Notes under the pieces: model-generated | The model's input: only the letters and a program-made list of their open reading frames with translations | The model's database searches: none | What the model was told of the DNA's origin: nothing | Shown here: one piece after another, positions 1 to 7,037 of the stretch | How the letters are laid out: every line of letters starts with the position of its first letter | Numbering within the stretch: the first letter of the stretch is position 1 | NCBI GenBank assembly: GCA_030150305.1 | Contig: JASLGD010000542.1 | Span: 1-13,533, forward strand | From: Caldimonas sp. | Lineage (GTDB): Bacteria; Pseudomonadota; Gammaproteobacteria; Burkholderiales; Burkholderiaceae_C | Direction of reading: 5' to 3' | DNA length: 13,533 nucleotides | Made by a program: the position numbers and the translations under genes

Positions 1-1716
1 CGGGCCGACGCTCGCCTCGCTGCTCTGCTGCGGGTCGCCCTTGTCGTCGCCGGGGACGAGCTCGGGGCTGATCTGCGTCGCCAGGATCTCGTCGAGCACG
101 GGGTCGTCGCCGCGCTCGACCGAGCCGCTCGCCGCCACCCAGCGCACGAGGTGCTTGATCAGCGTCTTCGGCACGCTCGCGTTGACGTTGTAGTGCGACA
201 TGTGGTCGCCGACGCCGTACGTGCTCCAGCCGAGCGCGAGCTCGGAGAGGTCGCCGGTGCCGACGACGAAGCCGCCGTGGAAGTTGGCGAGCCTGAACAG
301 ATGGCTCGTCCGCTCGCCGGCCTGGACGTTCTCGAACGCGATGTCGTAGACCTTCTCGCCGCGCGCGAACGGGTGCCCGATGTCCTTCAGCATCTGCAGG
401 CAGCTCGGCTTGATGTCGATTTCCTGCGCGGTGCAGCGCACCGACGCCATCAGGCGCTTTGCCTGCTCGAGCGTGCGCGTCGTCGTCGCGAAGCCGGGCA
501 TCGTGTAGGCGAGGATGTCGCTGCGCGGCAGGCCGGCGCGGTCCATCGCGGCGGCGCAGACGAGGAGGGCGTGCGTCGAGTCGAGCCCGCCCGAGACGCC
601 GATCACGAGCTTCTTGCCGCCGACCGCCGAGAGCCGTTGCAGCAGCGCGTTGACCTGGATGTTGTAGACCTCCATGCAGCGCTCGTCGCGCCGCGCGACG
701 TCGGCGGGGACGTACGGGAAGCGCTCGACGGTGCGCTCGAGCGCGAGCGGGAACTCGGTCGGCACCGCAAGCGCGAACGGCACGCGGCGAAACGCGCGCA
801 CGCGATCGGCGTGCAGCTCGACCGAGGTGCCGAACGAGTTCTGCCGCATCCGCTCGCGCGAGACGCGCTCGAGGTCGACGTCGGCCGTGATGAAGTGCGA
901 GCCGGTGACGAAGCGGTCCGACTCGGCGAGCAGGTCGCCGCTTTCGTAGATCAGCGCCTGGCCGTCCCAGCCGAGGTCGGTGGTCGACTCGCCGAGGCCG
1001 GCCGACGAATACAGGTACGCGGCGAGGCAGCGCGACGACTGCACGCTGACGAGCCGGTGACGGTAGTCGGCCTTGCCGATCGTGATGTTCGACGCCGACA
1101 GGTTGACGAGCACCGTCGCGCCGGCGAGCGCCGCGTAGCTCGACGGCGGAATCGGCACCCAGACGTCCTCGCAGATCTCGCACGCGATCTTCAGCAGCGG
1201 CAGCGACTCGGCCTCGAAGATCAGGTCGGTGCCGAACGGCACCTCGACGTCGCCGATGCGAACGGTCGTCGACGCCGCCGTGTCGGCGGCCTGGAACTGG
1301 CGCGCCTCGTAGAACTCGCCGTAGTTCGGCAAGTACGTCTTCGGCACGATGCCGAGGACGCGGCCGGCCGCGACGACCGCGGCGCAGTTGAACAGCCGGT
1401 GGTCGACGCGCAGCGGCACGCCGACGATCGCGACGGCGGCGACGTCGGCAGTCGCCGCCGCGACGCGCGCGAGCGCCGCCTCGCAGGCGTCGAGGAGCGC
1501 GCGCGGGGGCAAGAGATCGTCGCACGTGTACGCCGACCGGCCGAGCTCGGGGAAGGCGACGACGACGGCGCCGCGCGCGGCGGCCTGGCGCAGCATCGCG
1601 ATCGTCTCGCCGGCGTTGAAGGCAGGGTCGGCGACGCGCATGCGCGGCACCGCGACGGCGACGCGCGCAAAGCCGTGCCGGTAGGGATTGAAGAAGTCGA
1701 GCGCCTGCAGGTCCAC
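1..1716 (-). CDS. nadE: Glutamine-dependent NAD+ synthetase, C-terminus beyond window
   Basis: This enzyme makes NAD+ from deamido-NAD+ and ATP in the cytoplasm, using ammonia released from glutamine by its own N-terminal domain. The 572 visible residues show both domains. The nitrilase-type glutaminase domain (about residues 15-300) has the expected triad: Glu57 in FPELGRSAY, Lys126 in PKTYLPNYGEFYE and Cys182 in CEICEDVW. The synthetase domain begins near residue 345 and has the ATP pyrophosphatase P-loop SGGLDS at 375-380, then GTGDLSELALGW near 486-497. Family members are usually about 650-700 residues, so roughly 100 are missing off the left edge. I chose GTG at 1716: it places FFNPYRHGF at the N-terminus as in relatives, a GGGG lies 6 bases upstream, and an in-frame stop sits at 1738-1740. 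Its upstream region is occupied by a permease remnant on the other strand. Confidence 0.95.
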   Translation of the reverse strand, partial: MDLQALDFFNPYRHGFARVAVAVPRMRVADPAFNAGETIAMLRQAAARGAVVVAFPELGRSAYTCDDLLPPRALLDACEAALARVAAATADVAAVAIVGVPLRVDHRLFNCAAVVAAGRVLGIVPKTYLPNYGEFYEARQFQAADTAASTTVRIGDVEVPFGTDLIFEAESLPLLKIACEICEDVWVPIPPSSYAALAGATVLVNLSASNITIGKADYRHRLVSVQSSRCLAAYLYSSAGLGESTTDLGWDGQALIYESGDLLAESDRFVTGSHFITADVDLERVSRERMRQNSFGTSVELHADRVRAFRRVPFALAVPTEFPLALERTVERFPYVPADVARRDERCMEVYNIQVNALLQRLSAVGGKKLVIGVSGGLDSTHALLVCAAAMDRAGLPRSDILAYTMPGFATTTRTLEQAKRLMASVRCTAQEIDIKPSCLQMLKDIGHPFARGEKVYDIAFENVQAGERTSHLFRLANFHGGFVVGTGDLSELALGWSTYGVGDHMSHYNVNASVPKTLIKHLVRWVAASGSVERGDDPVLDEILATQISPELVPGDDKGDPQQSSEASVGP

Positions 1717-1783
1717 CGCGATCCCCGCGAGTGCCGATCATGGCACGGCGCCCGATTTCAGGCAGACCGCCTGCCCGCCGCAC

Positions 1784-2061
1784 GTTCCGCTGCTGAGGCT
1801 GATCGACCAGCGCGAAGGCGAATTCGGCGATCGCCCGATCGCGGTCTCGTCCCCGAGCTCGTCAAGTCGCACTGGTTCCAGCACCTGCTGCACACGCACC
1901 GCGCGCGCAAGCTCCGCTCGCGTCTGCTGCGGCTCGGCCGCACGAACGTCACCGTCGTCAACGTGCCGTGGCGTCTCGAGCCGCCGAGCGCGGCCGAGGC
2001 GGAGCGCGCCGGCGAGCGTCCGGCGGCGCTGCATCCGCGCGAGACGGCGTCGCCGGATTGA
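1784..2061 (+). pseudogene. Remnant of an APC-family permease (C-terminal cytoplasmic tail), frameshifted
   Basis: Two adjacent frames together read like the extreme C-terminus of large APC-superfamily amino-acid permeases. The first (from 1784) gives VPLLRLIDQREGEFGDRPIAV. The second (from about 1847 to the TGA at 2059-2061) gives VPELVKSHWFQHLLHTH, then RARKLRSRLLRLG, TNVTVVNVPWRLE and a short tail. They join if one base is restored near 1844-1848, giving the expected AV-x-VPELV. The family assignment is from memory of the tail pattern (PLL..ID, IAV.VPELV..HW...LLH, VV.VPW). None of the roughly 500 residues of membrane segments is present: the sequence just upstream is the start region of nadE on the other strand. 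I see no convincing start codon or ribosome site. It is therefore read as a decayed gene fragment. A small functional ORF or a base-call error in an already truncated piece is less likely. Confidence 0.6.
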
Positions 2062-2065
2062 CGCG

Positions 2066-2986
2066 TCAGGCGCGGCGCGCGACGACGCGCGCGCTGTGCG
2101 CGACCGCGCCTTCGATCAGGCGGACGTTCGCCTCCGGCGTGCGGAACGCCGAGTGCGCCGAGAGCGTGACGTTGGCGAGCGTCGTCAGCACGTGGCCGGC
2201 GGGCAGCGGCTCGACCGCGAAGACGTCGAGCGCGGCGTGGCCGAGCTGCCCGGAGCGCAGCGCCGCGACCATCGCGTCGTCGTCGACGAGCGCGCCGCGC
2301 GCGGTGTTGACGAGGATCGCGCCCGGCCGCATCGCCGCGATGCGCTCGCGCGAGAGAACGCCGCGCGTCTCGTCGTTCAGCAGCAGGTGCAGCGAGACGG
2401 CGTCGCTGTCCGCGAGCAGCCGCTCGATCGCGACGAACTCGACGCCGTCGGCGTGCCGCGGCGAGCGGTTCCACGCGAGCACGCGCATGCCGATGCCGCG
2501 CGCGATGCGCGCGACCTCGGCCGCGATGCCGCCGAAGCCGATCAGGCCGAGCGTCTTTCCGGCGAGCTGGACGCCTTCGCTGCGCAGCCACGTCCCGGCG
2601 CGCATCGCGCGGTCCATCGCCGCGACGCCGCGGGCGGCGGCGAAGAGGAGCGCGATCGTGTGCTCGGCGACCGCGGTGTCGCCGTAGCCCTTGATGAGGT
2701 GCACGGCGATGCCGAGCGACGCGAGCGCTTCGGGGTCCATGTAGCTGCGCGCGCCTGTGCCGAGGAAGACGACGTCGGTGAGCCCGGCGCAGCGCGCGGC
2801 GACGTCGGTCGGCAGCGCGGTGTGGTCGATCCACGCGATCGCCGCGCCGGCGACGAGCTGCGGAATCGAGTCGGCGACGACGTCCGCCGGACCGAACGCG
2901 ATCTCGAGCGCCGGCAGGCGCTCGGCGACGAGCGACTCGGCGATCGCGCGCAGCGTCGCGTTGGCGTCGACGAAGACGGCGCGCAT
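2066..2986 (-). CDS. D-2-hydroxyacid dehydrogenase family protein
   Basis: This predicted cytoplasmic NAD(P)-dependent oxidoreductase of 306 residues would interconvert a 2-oxoacid and a D-2-hydroxyacid. The cofactor-binding fold starts at LAGKTLGLIGFGGIA (141-155), where Ala155 stands at the usual third glycine of GxGxxG. The second strand ends AWNRS (171-175), with no acidic residue and with Arg174, which favours NADP(H) over NAD. Catalytic residues are in place: Arg230 in LVNTARGALVD, Glu259 in DVFAVEPLP and His278 in LSAHSAFRTPEA. The true substrate cannot be told from sequence; glyoxylate, hydroxypyruvate and phenylpyruvate reductases all share this layout. The ATG at 2986 starts directly with the first strand MRAVFVDAN. 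It lies 11 bases after the psd stop, with no clear Shine-Dalgarno, so translation is probably coupled to psd. The open frame continues upstream to 3406, but that part is only psd read out of frame. Confidence 0.9.
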   Translation of the reverse strand: MRAVFVDANATLRAIAESLVAERLPALEIAFGPADVVADSIPQLVAGAAIAWIDHTALPTDVAARCAGLTDVVFLGTGARSYMDPEALASLGIAVHLIKGYGDTAVAEHTIALLFAAARGVAAMDRAMRAGTWLRSEGVQLAGKTLGLIGFGGIAAEVARIARGIGMRVLAWNRSPRHADGVEFVAIERLLADSDAVSLHLLLNDETRGVLSRERIAAMRPGAILVNTARGALVDDDAMVAALRSGQLGHAALDVFAVEPLPAGHVLTTLANVTLSAHSAFRTPEANVRLIEGAVAHSARVVARRA

Positions 2987-2997
2987 CGCGAGCGCGA

Positions 2998-3846
2998 TCA
3001 GGCCAGCTCGGCCATCGCTTCGCCGAGGCGGATCGGCGCACCCGGCTGCCAGCGCGGGTTGAAGCGGAGCGCCCGCTTCGGGAAGAGCAGGACGACGGTC
3101 GAGCCGAGCAGGAAGCGGCCCATCTCTTCGCCCTGCTTCAGCGTCACCGCGCGCTCGGGGTAGTGCCACTCGCGGACGCGGCGAACGCGCGGCGGGTTGA
3201 CGACGCCGTGCCACACCGTCGCCATGCTGCCGACGATCGTCGCGCCGACGAGCGTCAGCACGAAGACGCCGAAGACGCTCGACTCGAAGACGCAGACGAC
3301 GCGCTCGTTGCGCGCGAACAGGCGCGGCACGCCGCGCGCGGTCAGCGGGTTGACCGAGAAGAGCGCGCCCGGCACGTGGATCATCCGCACCAGCGTGCCG
3401 TCGCACGGCATGTGGATGCGGTGGTAGTCCTTCGGGCTCAGGTAGAGCGTCGCGAAGCTGCCGTCGTGGAAGCGCTCGGCGAGCGCGTGGTCGCCGCCGA
3501 CGAGCGCGGTCGTCGAATAGCGGTGTCCCTTGGCCTGCAGCACCTGGTCGTGCTCGATCGCGCCGAACTGGCTGATCGTGCCGTCGACCGGGCAGACGAG
3601 GTCGGCGTGCGCGATCGGCCGCACGCCGGGCTTCAGCGCGCGCGTGAAGAAGTCGTTGAAGCTCGCGTACGCGGCCGGATCGCTCTCGACCGCCTCGCTC
3701 AGGTCGACGCCGTACTTGCGGACGAACCAGCGCACCAGGCGCGTCGTCGTCGGGCCGCCCTCGCGCGACGCGACGCGGCCGGCGAGCGCCGTCAGGCCGC
3801 GCTTGGGCAGCACGTACTGGGGCAGGACCTTGCGACGGTCGGACAC
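2998..3846 (-). CDS. psd: Phosphatidylserine decarboxylase proenzyme
   Basis: Inner-membrane pyruvoyl enzyme that converts phosphatidylserine to phosphatidylethanolamine, the last step of that phospholipid pathway. The 282-residue length is normal for the bacterial type. The self-cleavage motif LGST is at 247-250, so cleavage between Gly248 and Ser249 would give a beta chain and a short pyruvoyl-capped alpha chain of 34 residues. Asp88 in PVDGT and the histidines of YHRIHMP (142 and 145) match the autoprocessing and decarboxylation residues known in the family. ASFNDFFTRALKPG (61-74) and GALFSVNPLTA (160-170) are also typical. The start is GTG at 3846 (reads SDRRKVLPQYVLPK after the initiator); the first internal Met is residue 146, inside a core motif, so no later start works. 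It is the first gene of a probable two-gene unit with the dehydrogenase downstream. It is divergent from the glycosylase pseudogene. Confidence 0.96.
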   Translation of the reverse strand: MSDRRKVLPQYVLPKRGLTALAGRVASREGGPTTTRLVRWFVRKYGVDLSEAVESDPAAYASFNDFFTRALKPGVRPIAHADLVCPVDGTISQFGAIEHDQVLQAKGHRYSTTALVGGDHALAERFHDGSFATLYLSPKDYHRIHMPCDGTLVRMIHVPGALFSVNPLTARGVPRLFARNERVVCVFESSVFGVFVLTLVGATIVGSMATVWHGVVNPPRVRRVREWHYPERAVTLKQGEEMGRFLLGSTVVLLFPKRALRFNPRWQPGAPIRLGEAMAELA

Positions 3847-3870
3847 GTGCGGGGGCAGAACGAGGCGCGA

Positions 3871-3876
3871 ATTCTA
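3871..3876 (-). promoter_or_regulatory. Possible -10 element for psd
   Basis: On the minus strand this reads TAGAAT, five of six matches to the sigma-70 -10 box, in an otherwise GC-rich divergent gap of 90 bases. It lies 24 bases before the psd GTG, giving a predicted short leader of about 18 bases. No good -35 hexamer was found 16-18 bases further upstream, so this is a weak call. Confidence 0.25.
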
Positions 3877-3936
3877 TCGACGCGAACCTCGCCTCGACAT
3901 CGCTCGCGGGCGAGCGGCGCTCGCTATTCTTCGTCG

Positions 3937-4625
3937 ATGCCGATCGACTTCGCCGCGCCCTCGCTCGTCGTCGCGCGCGAGCTGATCGGCGCCAGCGTCT
4001 TCGTCGACGGCGTCGGCGGCACGATCGTCGAGACCGAGGCGTACGACGAGACCGATCCGGCGTCGCACACCTACGCCGGCCGCACGGCGAGGAACGCCGT
4101 GATGTTCGGGCCGCCCGGCCGCGCCTACGTCTACCGCTCGTACGGCATCCACTGGTGCCTCAACTTCGTCTGCATGCCGCCCGGGCACGGCGCCGGGGTG
4201 CTGATCCGCGCGCTGCAGCCGACCGCCGGCCTCGCGGCGATGCGCGAGCGCCGCGGCGTCGCCGACGAGCGGCTCTCGCGGCGATGCGCGAGCGCCGCGG
4301 CGTCGCCGACGAGCGGCTGCTCTGCTCCGGGCCCGGGCGGCTGTGCCAGGCGCTCGGCGTCACCGGCGCGCTCGACGGCATGCGCCTCGATCGCAAGCCG
4401 TTTCGCGTCGTCGCGCGCGGCGACGATCCGGTCGTCGTTCACGCCGGCGTGCGGATCGGCATCACGAAGTCGCGCGAGCTGCCGTGGCGGTTCGTCTTCG
4501 CCGGCTCGCCGTATCTGAGCAAGCCGATGGCGGCGGCGGCGCGCAGCGACACTCGACCGGCGGCGCGCGTCAGCGACACGACGCGCGCAGCGAAGCCCGC
4601 GTCGGCGCGAGCGCGTCGGCGCTGA
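3937..4625 (+). pseudogene. 3-methyladenine DNA glycosylase (AAG/Mpg type), disrupted by a 44-bp tandem duplication
   Basis: The intact protein would remove alkylated purines such as 3-methyladenine as the first step of base excision repair. From ATG 3937 the first 113 residues are typical: VETEAY (31-36, Glu34 matching the catalytic glutamate of human AAG), DPASHTYAGRTARNAVMFG (40-58), YVYRSYGIHWCLNFVC (64-79) and VLIRALQP (88-95). A perfect 44-bp repeat at 4231-4318 then shifts the frame. As it stands the product is 193 residues, ending at TGA 4516-4518, with a nonsense tail after residue 113. Removing one copy restores LLCSGPGRLCQALGVTGALD, KPFRVVARGDDP and ITKSRELPWRFVFAGSPYLS, giving 214 residues ending at TGA 4623-4625. 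The restored C-terminus overlaps the convergent oxidoreductase gene by 56 bases. The rest of the frame looks undamaged, so the lesion is recent or an assembly error. Confidence 0.9.
4231..4318 (+). repeat. Perfect 44-bp direct tandem repeat, two copies
   Basis: Copy one is 4231-4274 and copy two is 4275-4318. Both begin CTCGCGGCGATGCGCGAG and end GACGAGCGGCT, with no mismatch. The match stops exactly at both ends: base 4230 is C against T at 4274, and base 4319 is G against C at 4275. Because 44 is not a multiple of three, the repeat shifts the glycosylase reading frame. Confidence 0.97.
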
Positions 4626-5724
4626 GGCCGAACGCCGCGATGCGCGCCGGCAGCGGCTCGCCGCGCACGAGCGCGGCGCACGCTTCGCCCATCGCCGCCG
4701 CGGTCTGGATGCCGTAGCCGCCCTGCGCGGCGAGCCAGAAGAATCCGGGCGCGTCGTCGGCGAAGCCACCGACGAGATCGCCGTCGGCGACGAACGAGCG
4801 CAGCCCCGCCCACGTCCGTCGCGGCCGCACCGCGAGCGTCGTCGCCGCCTCGATGCGGTCGATCGCGAGCGCGATGTCGAGCTCCTCGGGCTGGACATCC
4901 TGCGGCTCGACGGGGTCGGCGTTCGCCGGCGAGCCGAGCAGCATCCCGGCATCGGGCTTGACGTACCACGAATCGCCGAGGCCGCCGAACATCGGCCAGC
5001 GCGACGCGTCGACTCCAGCGGGAGGCGTGAAGGTGAAGATGCTGCGCCGCTTCGGAACGAGCCCGATCGGTCGCACGCCGGCGAGCGCAGCGACGCGGTC
5101 GCACCATGCCCCCGCCGCGTCGACGACGATCGCGGCCTCGTAGCGGACGCCGCCGGCGTCGACGCACCAGACGCCGCGGCGCTCGTCGCGCGCGATCGCG
5201 GTCACCTCGGCGTCGGCGACGACGCGCCCGCCGCTCCTGCGCACGCCGCGCAGGAACGCGTGGTGCAGGCGGTGGACGTCGATGTCCGCGGCGTCGGGCT
5301 CGTGCACGGCGCCGAGCACGGCGTCTTCGCGCAGCACGGGAACGAGCGCGAGCGCTGCGCTCGCGTCGAGCAGCTCGCCGCGCGCGCTGGTGTCGCGCAG
5401 CACGCGCCACGCGTCGGCGAGCGCGGCGTCCTCGCCCGGCGCGGCGACGAGCAGCGCGCCGCGCGGCGACAGGATCGGGCCGTCGACGAAGCCGGCGGGC
5501 GGCGCATCGAGAAAGGCGCGGCTCGCGAGCGTCAGCGCGCGCACCTGCGGCGTGCCGTAGCTTTCGAAGAAGAGCGCCGCCGATCGTCCGGTCGAGTGAT
5601 AGCCCGGCTGGCTCTCGCGCTCGAGCAGCACGGTGCGGCGATGCGGCGCGAGGAAGTGGCCGAGCGAAGCGCCGGCGATGCCGGCGCCGACGACGACGAC
5701 GTCCGCCGAGACGGTCGGGTCCAT
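4570..5724 (-). CDS. FAD-dependent oxidoreductase, DAO (glycine/D-amino-acid oxidase) family
   Basis: Predicted flavoenzyme of 384 residues that oxidises an amine or amino/hydroxy acid; the substrate is not known. The N-terminal FAD-binding fold is clear: ADVVVVGAGIAGASLGHFLA with GAGIAG at 13-18, followed by LLERESQPGYHSTGRSAALF, the strand-ending acid and the STGRSAA stretch seen in DAO proteins. EPDAADIDVHRLHHAFLRG is typical of the substrate domain. The C-terminal FAD contact WLAAQGGYGIQTAAAMGEA is also present. No signal peptide or membrane segment is seen, so it should be cytosolic or loosely membrane-bound. I preferred ATG 5724, five residues before the first beta strand. An in-frame GTG at 5748 would add eight residues, and neither has a convincing Shine-Dalgarno. 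It is divergent from the monooxygenase across 83 bases. Its 3' end overlaps the convergent glycosylase pseudogene. Confidence 0.88.
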   Translation of the reverse strand: MDPTVSADVVVVGAGIAGASLGHFLAPHRRTVLLERESQPGYHSTGRSAALFFESYGTPQVRALTLASRAFLDAPPAGFVDGPILSPRGALLVAAPGEDAALADAWRVLRDTSARGELLDASAALALVPVLREDAVLGAVHEPDAADIDVHRLHHAFLRGVRRSGGRVVADAEVTAIARDERRGVWCVDAGGVRYEAAIVVDAAGAWCDRVAALAGVRPIGLVPKRRSIFTFTPPAGVDASRWPMFGGLGDSWYVKPDAGMLLGSPANADPVEPQDVQPEELDIALAIDRIEAATTLAVRPRRTWAGLRSFVADGDLVGGFADDAPGFFWLAAQGGYGIQTAAAMGEACAALVRGEPLPARIAAFGLSADALAPTRASLRASCR

Positions 5725-5807
5725 CGCCGGATTGTGGTCCGCCGGCACGCGCCGACCGCGCGCGGCGATCTTCTGGTTGAATCGCGCATGGTTCGCGCAC
5801 CGATGCC

Positions 5808-7037
5808 ATGACCAGCGTGCCGACGTCGGCGCAGTGCTGCATCGCGGGCGGCGGCCCCGCCGGGATGGTGCTCGGCATGTTGCTCGCGCGCGCCGGCGTG
5901 CGCACGGTCGTTCTCGAGAAGCACGGCGACTTCCTGCGCGACTTCCGCGGCGACACGGTCCATCCGTCGACGCTGCGCGTCATCGACGAGCTCGGGCTGC
6001 TCGATGCGTTCCTCGCGCGGCCGCACCAGAAGCTCGAGCGAATCGGCGGCTGGTTCGGCAACGAGCACGTGCAGCTCGGCGACTTCACCGGGCTGCCCGC
6101 GCGCTACGCGTTCATCGCGATGATGCCGCAGTGGGAGTTCCTCGACTTCATCGCCGAGCACGCGAAGCGGCTGCCGGCGTTCACGCTGTGCATGCGCGCC
6201 GAGGCGACGGGTCTGATCGAGGAGGGCGGCCGCGTCGTCGGCGTGCGCGGCCGTGGCGACGACGGCGAGTTCGCCGTTCGCGCCGACTGCACGGTCGCGT
6301 GCGACGGCCGCCATTCGACGCTGCGCGCCGCCGCGGGTCTTCCGGTCGCCGACCTCGGCGCGCCGATCGACGTCCTCTGGTTTCGCGTCGCGCGCGATCC
6401 GGCCGAGACCGACAGCAGCCTGGCGCGGATCGCGCCCGGCCACTTCGTCGTCACGATCGACCGCGGCGACTATTGGCAGTGCGCGTTCGTCATCGCCAAG
6501 GGCGGCGCCGATGCGCTCCGGCAGCGCCCGCTCGCCGAGTTCCGCGCCCAGGTGACGGCGGCCGCGCCGATCCTCGCTGCGCACATCGACGAAGGCGTGC
6601 GCTCGTGGGACGACGTCAAGCTGCTGACGGTCGCGGTCGACCGGCTGACACGGTGGTCGCAACCGGGCCTGCTCTGCATCGGCGATGCCGCGCACGCGAT
6701 GTCGCCGATCGGCGGCGTCGGCATCAACCTCGCCGTCCAGGACGCGGTGGCGACGGCCAACCTGCTCGCCGGAAAGCTGCGCGCCGGCACCGTCAGCGAC
6801 GCCGACCTCGAGGCGGTGCAGCGCCGACGCCTGTGGCCGACCAAGGCGACGCAGGCGGCGCAGCTCGCGATCCAGGACAACGTGCTCGTCCCGGTGATGA
6901 GCGGCGGCGACGCCAAGCTCGAGGTGCCGCTGCCGATGCGCATCGTCACCGCGCTGCCGATGCTGCAGCGCGCGCTCGCGCGCCTGCTCGGGATGGGCGT
7001 GCGGCCGGAGCACGTGCATTCCCCGGCGCTCGCGTGA
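5808..7037 (+). CDS. FAD-dependent monooxygenase (UbiH/PHBH-like)
   Basis: Flavoprotein hydroxylase of 409 residues, predicted to insert one oxygen atom into an aromatic or similar substrate using NAD(P)H and O2. All three signature motifs of the class are visible. CIAGGGPAGMVLGMLLARAG holds GGGPAG at 14-19, and VLEKHGDFLRDFRGDTVHPS follows. VACDGRHSTLR contains the DG pair at 166-167. LLCIGDAAHAMSPIGGVGIN contains the GD pair at 292-293, which contacts the FAD ribityl chain. Length is normal for single-component members, and no membrane segment is evident. ATG 5808 puts the FAD-binding strand near residue 10, but no good Shine-Dalgarno precedes it. A tiny 7-codon frame at 5788-5811 ends across this start. 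The stop overlaps the start of the GFA-family gene, so the two are probably translated together. The substrate cannot be inferred. Confidence 0.88.
   Translation: MTSVPTSAQCCIAGGGPAGMVLGMLLARAGVRTVVLEKHGDFLRDFRGDTVHPSTLRVIDELGLLDAFLARPHQKLERIGGWFGNEHVQLGDFTGLPARYAFIAMMPQWEFLDFIAEHAKRLPAFTLCMRAEATGLIEEGGRVVGVRGRGDDGEFAVRADCTVACDGRHSTLRAAAGLPVADLGAPIDVLWFRVARDPAETDSSLARIAPGHFVVTIDRGDYWQCAFVIAKGGADALRQRPLAEFRAQVTAAAPILAAHIDEGVRSWDDVKLLTVAVDRLTRWSQPGLLCIGDAAHAMSPIGGVGINLAVQDAVATANLLAGKLRAGTVSDADLEAVQRRRLWPTKATQAAQLAIQDNVLVPVMSGGDAKLEVPLPMRIVTALPMLQRALARLLGMGVRPEHVHSPALA

Noticed and set aside
151..2061. 636-codon open frame on the plus strand across nadE
   Set aside because: Arg/Asp/Ala-rich reading antisense to nadE with no family features. 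Only its last 70 or so codons (from about 1847) have meaning, as part of the permease remnant.
1758..3041. 427-codon minus-strand frame across the dehydrogenase
   Set aside because: Arginine-rich out-of-frame reading of the dehydrogenase gene, typical of high-GC DNA.
3925..3930. TATTCT as a -10 box for a leaderless glycosylase transcript
   Set aside because: Four of six matches with no -35 partner; the position is suggestive, but the evidence is too thin to list.
4231..4318. The 44-bp repeats as a minimal CRISPR array
   Set aside because: The copies are directly abutted with no spacer and lie inside a coding region, so this is a tandem duplication.
4439..6088. 549-codon minus-strand frame across the DAO oxidoreductase
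   Set aside because: Low-complexity Arg/Ala product in the wrong frame; the true gene in another frame has clear FAD motifs.
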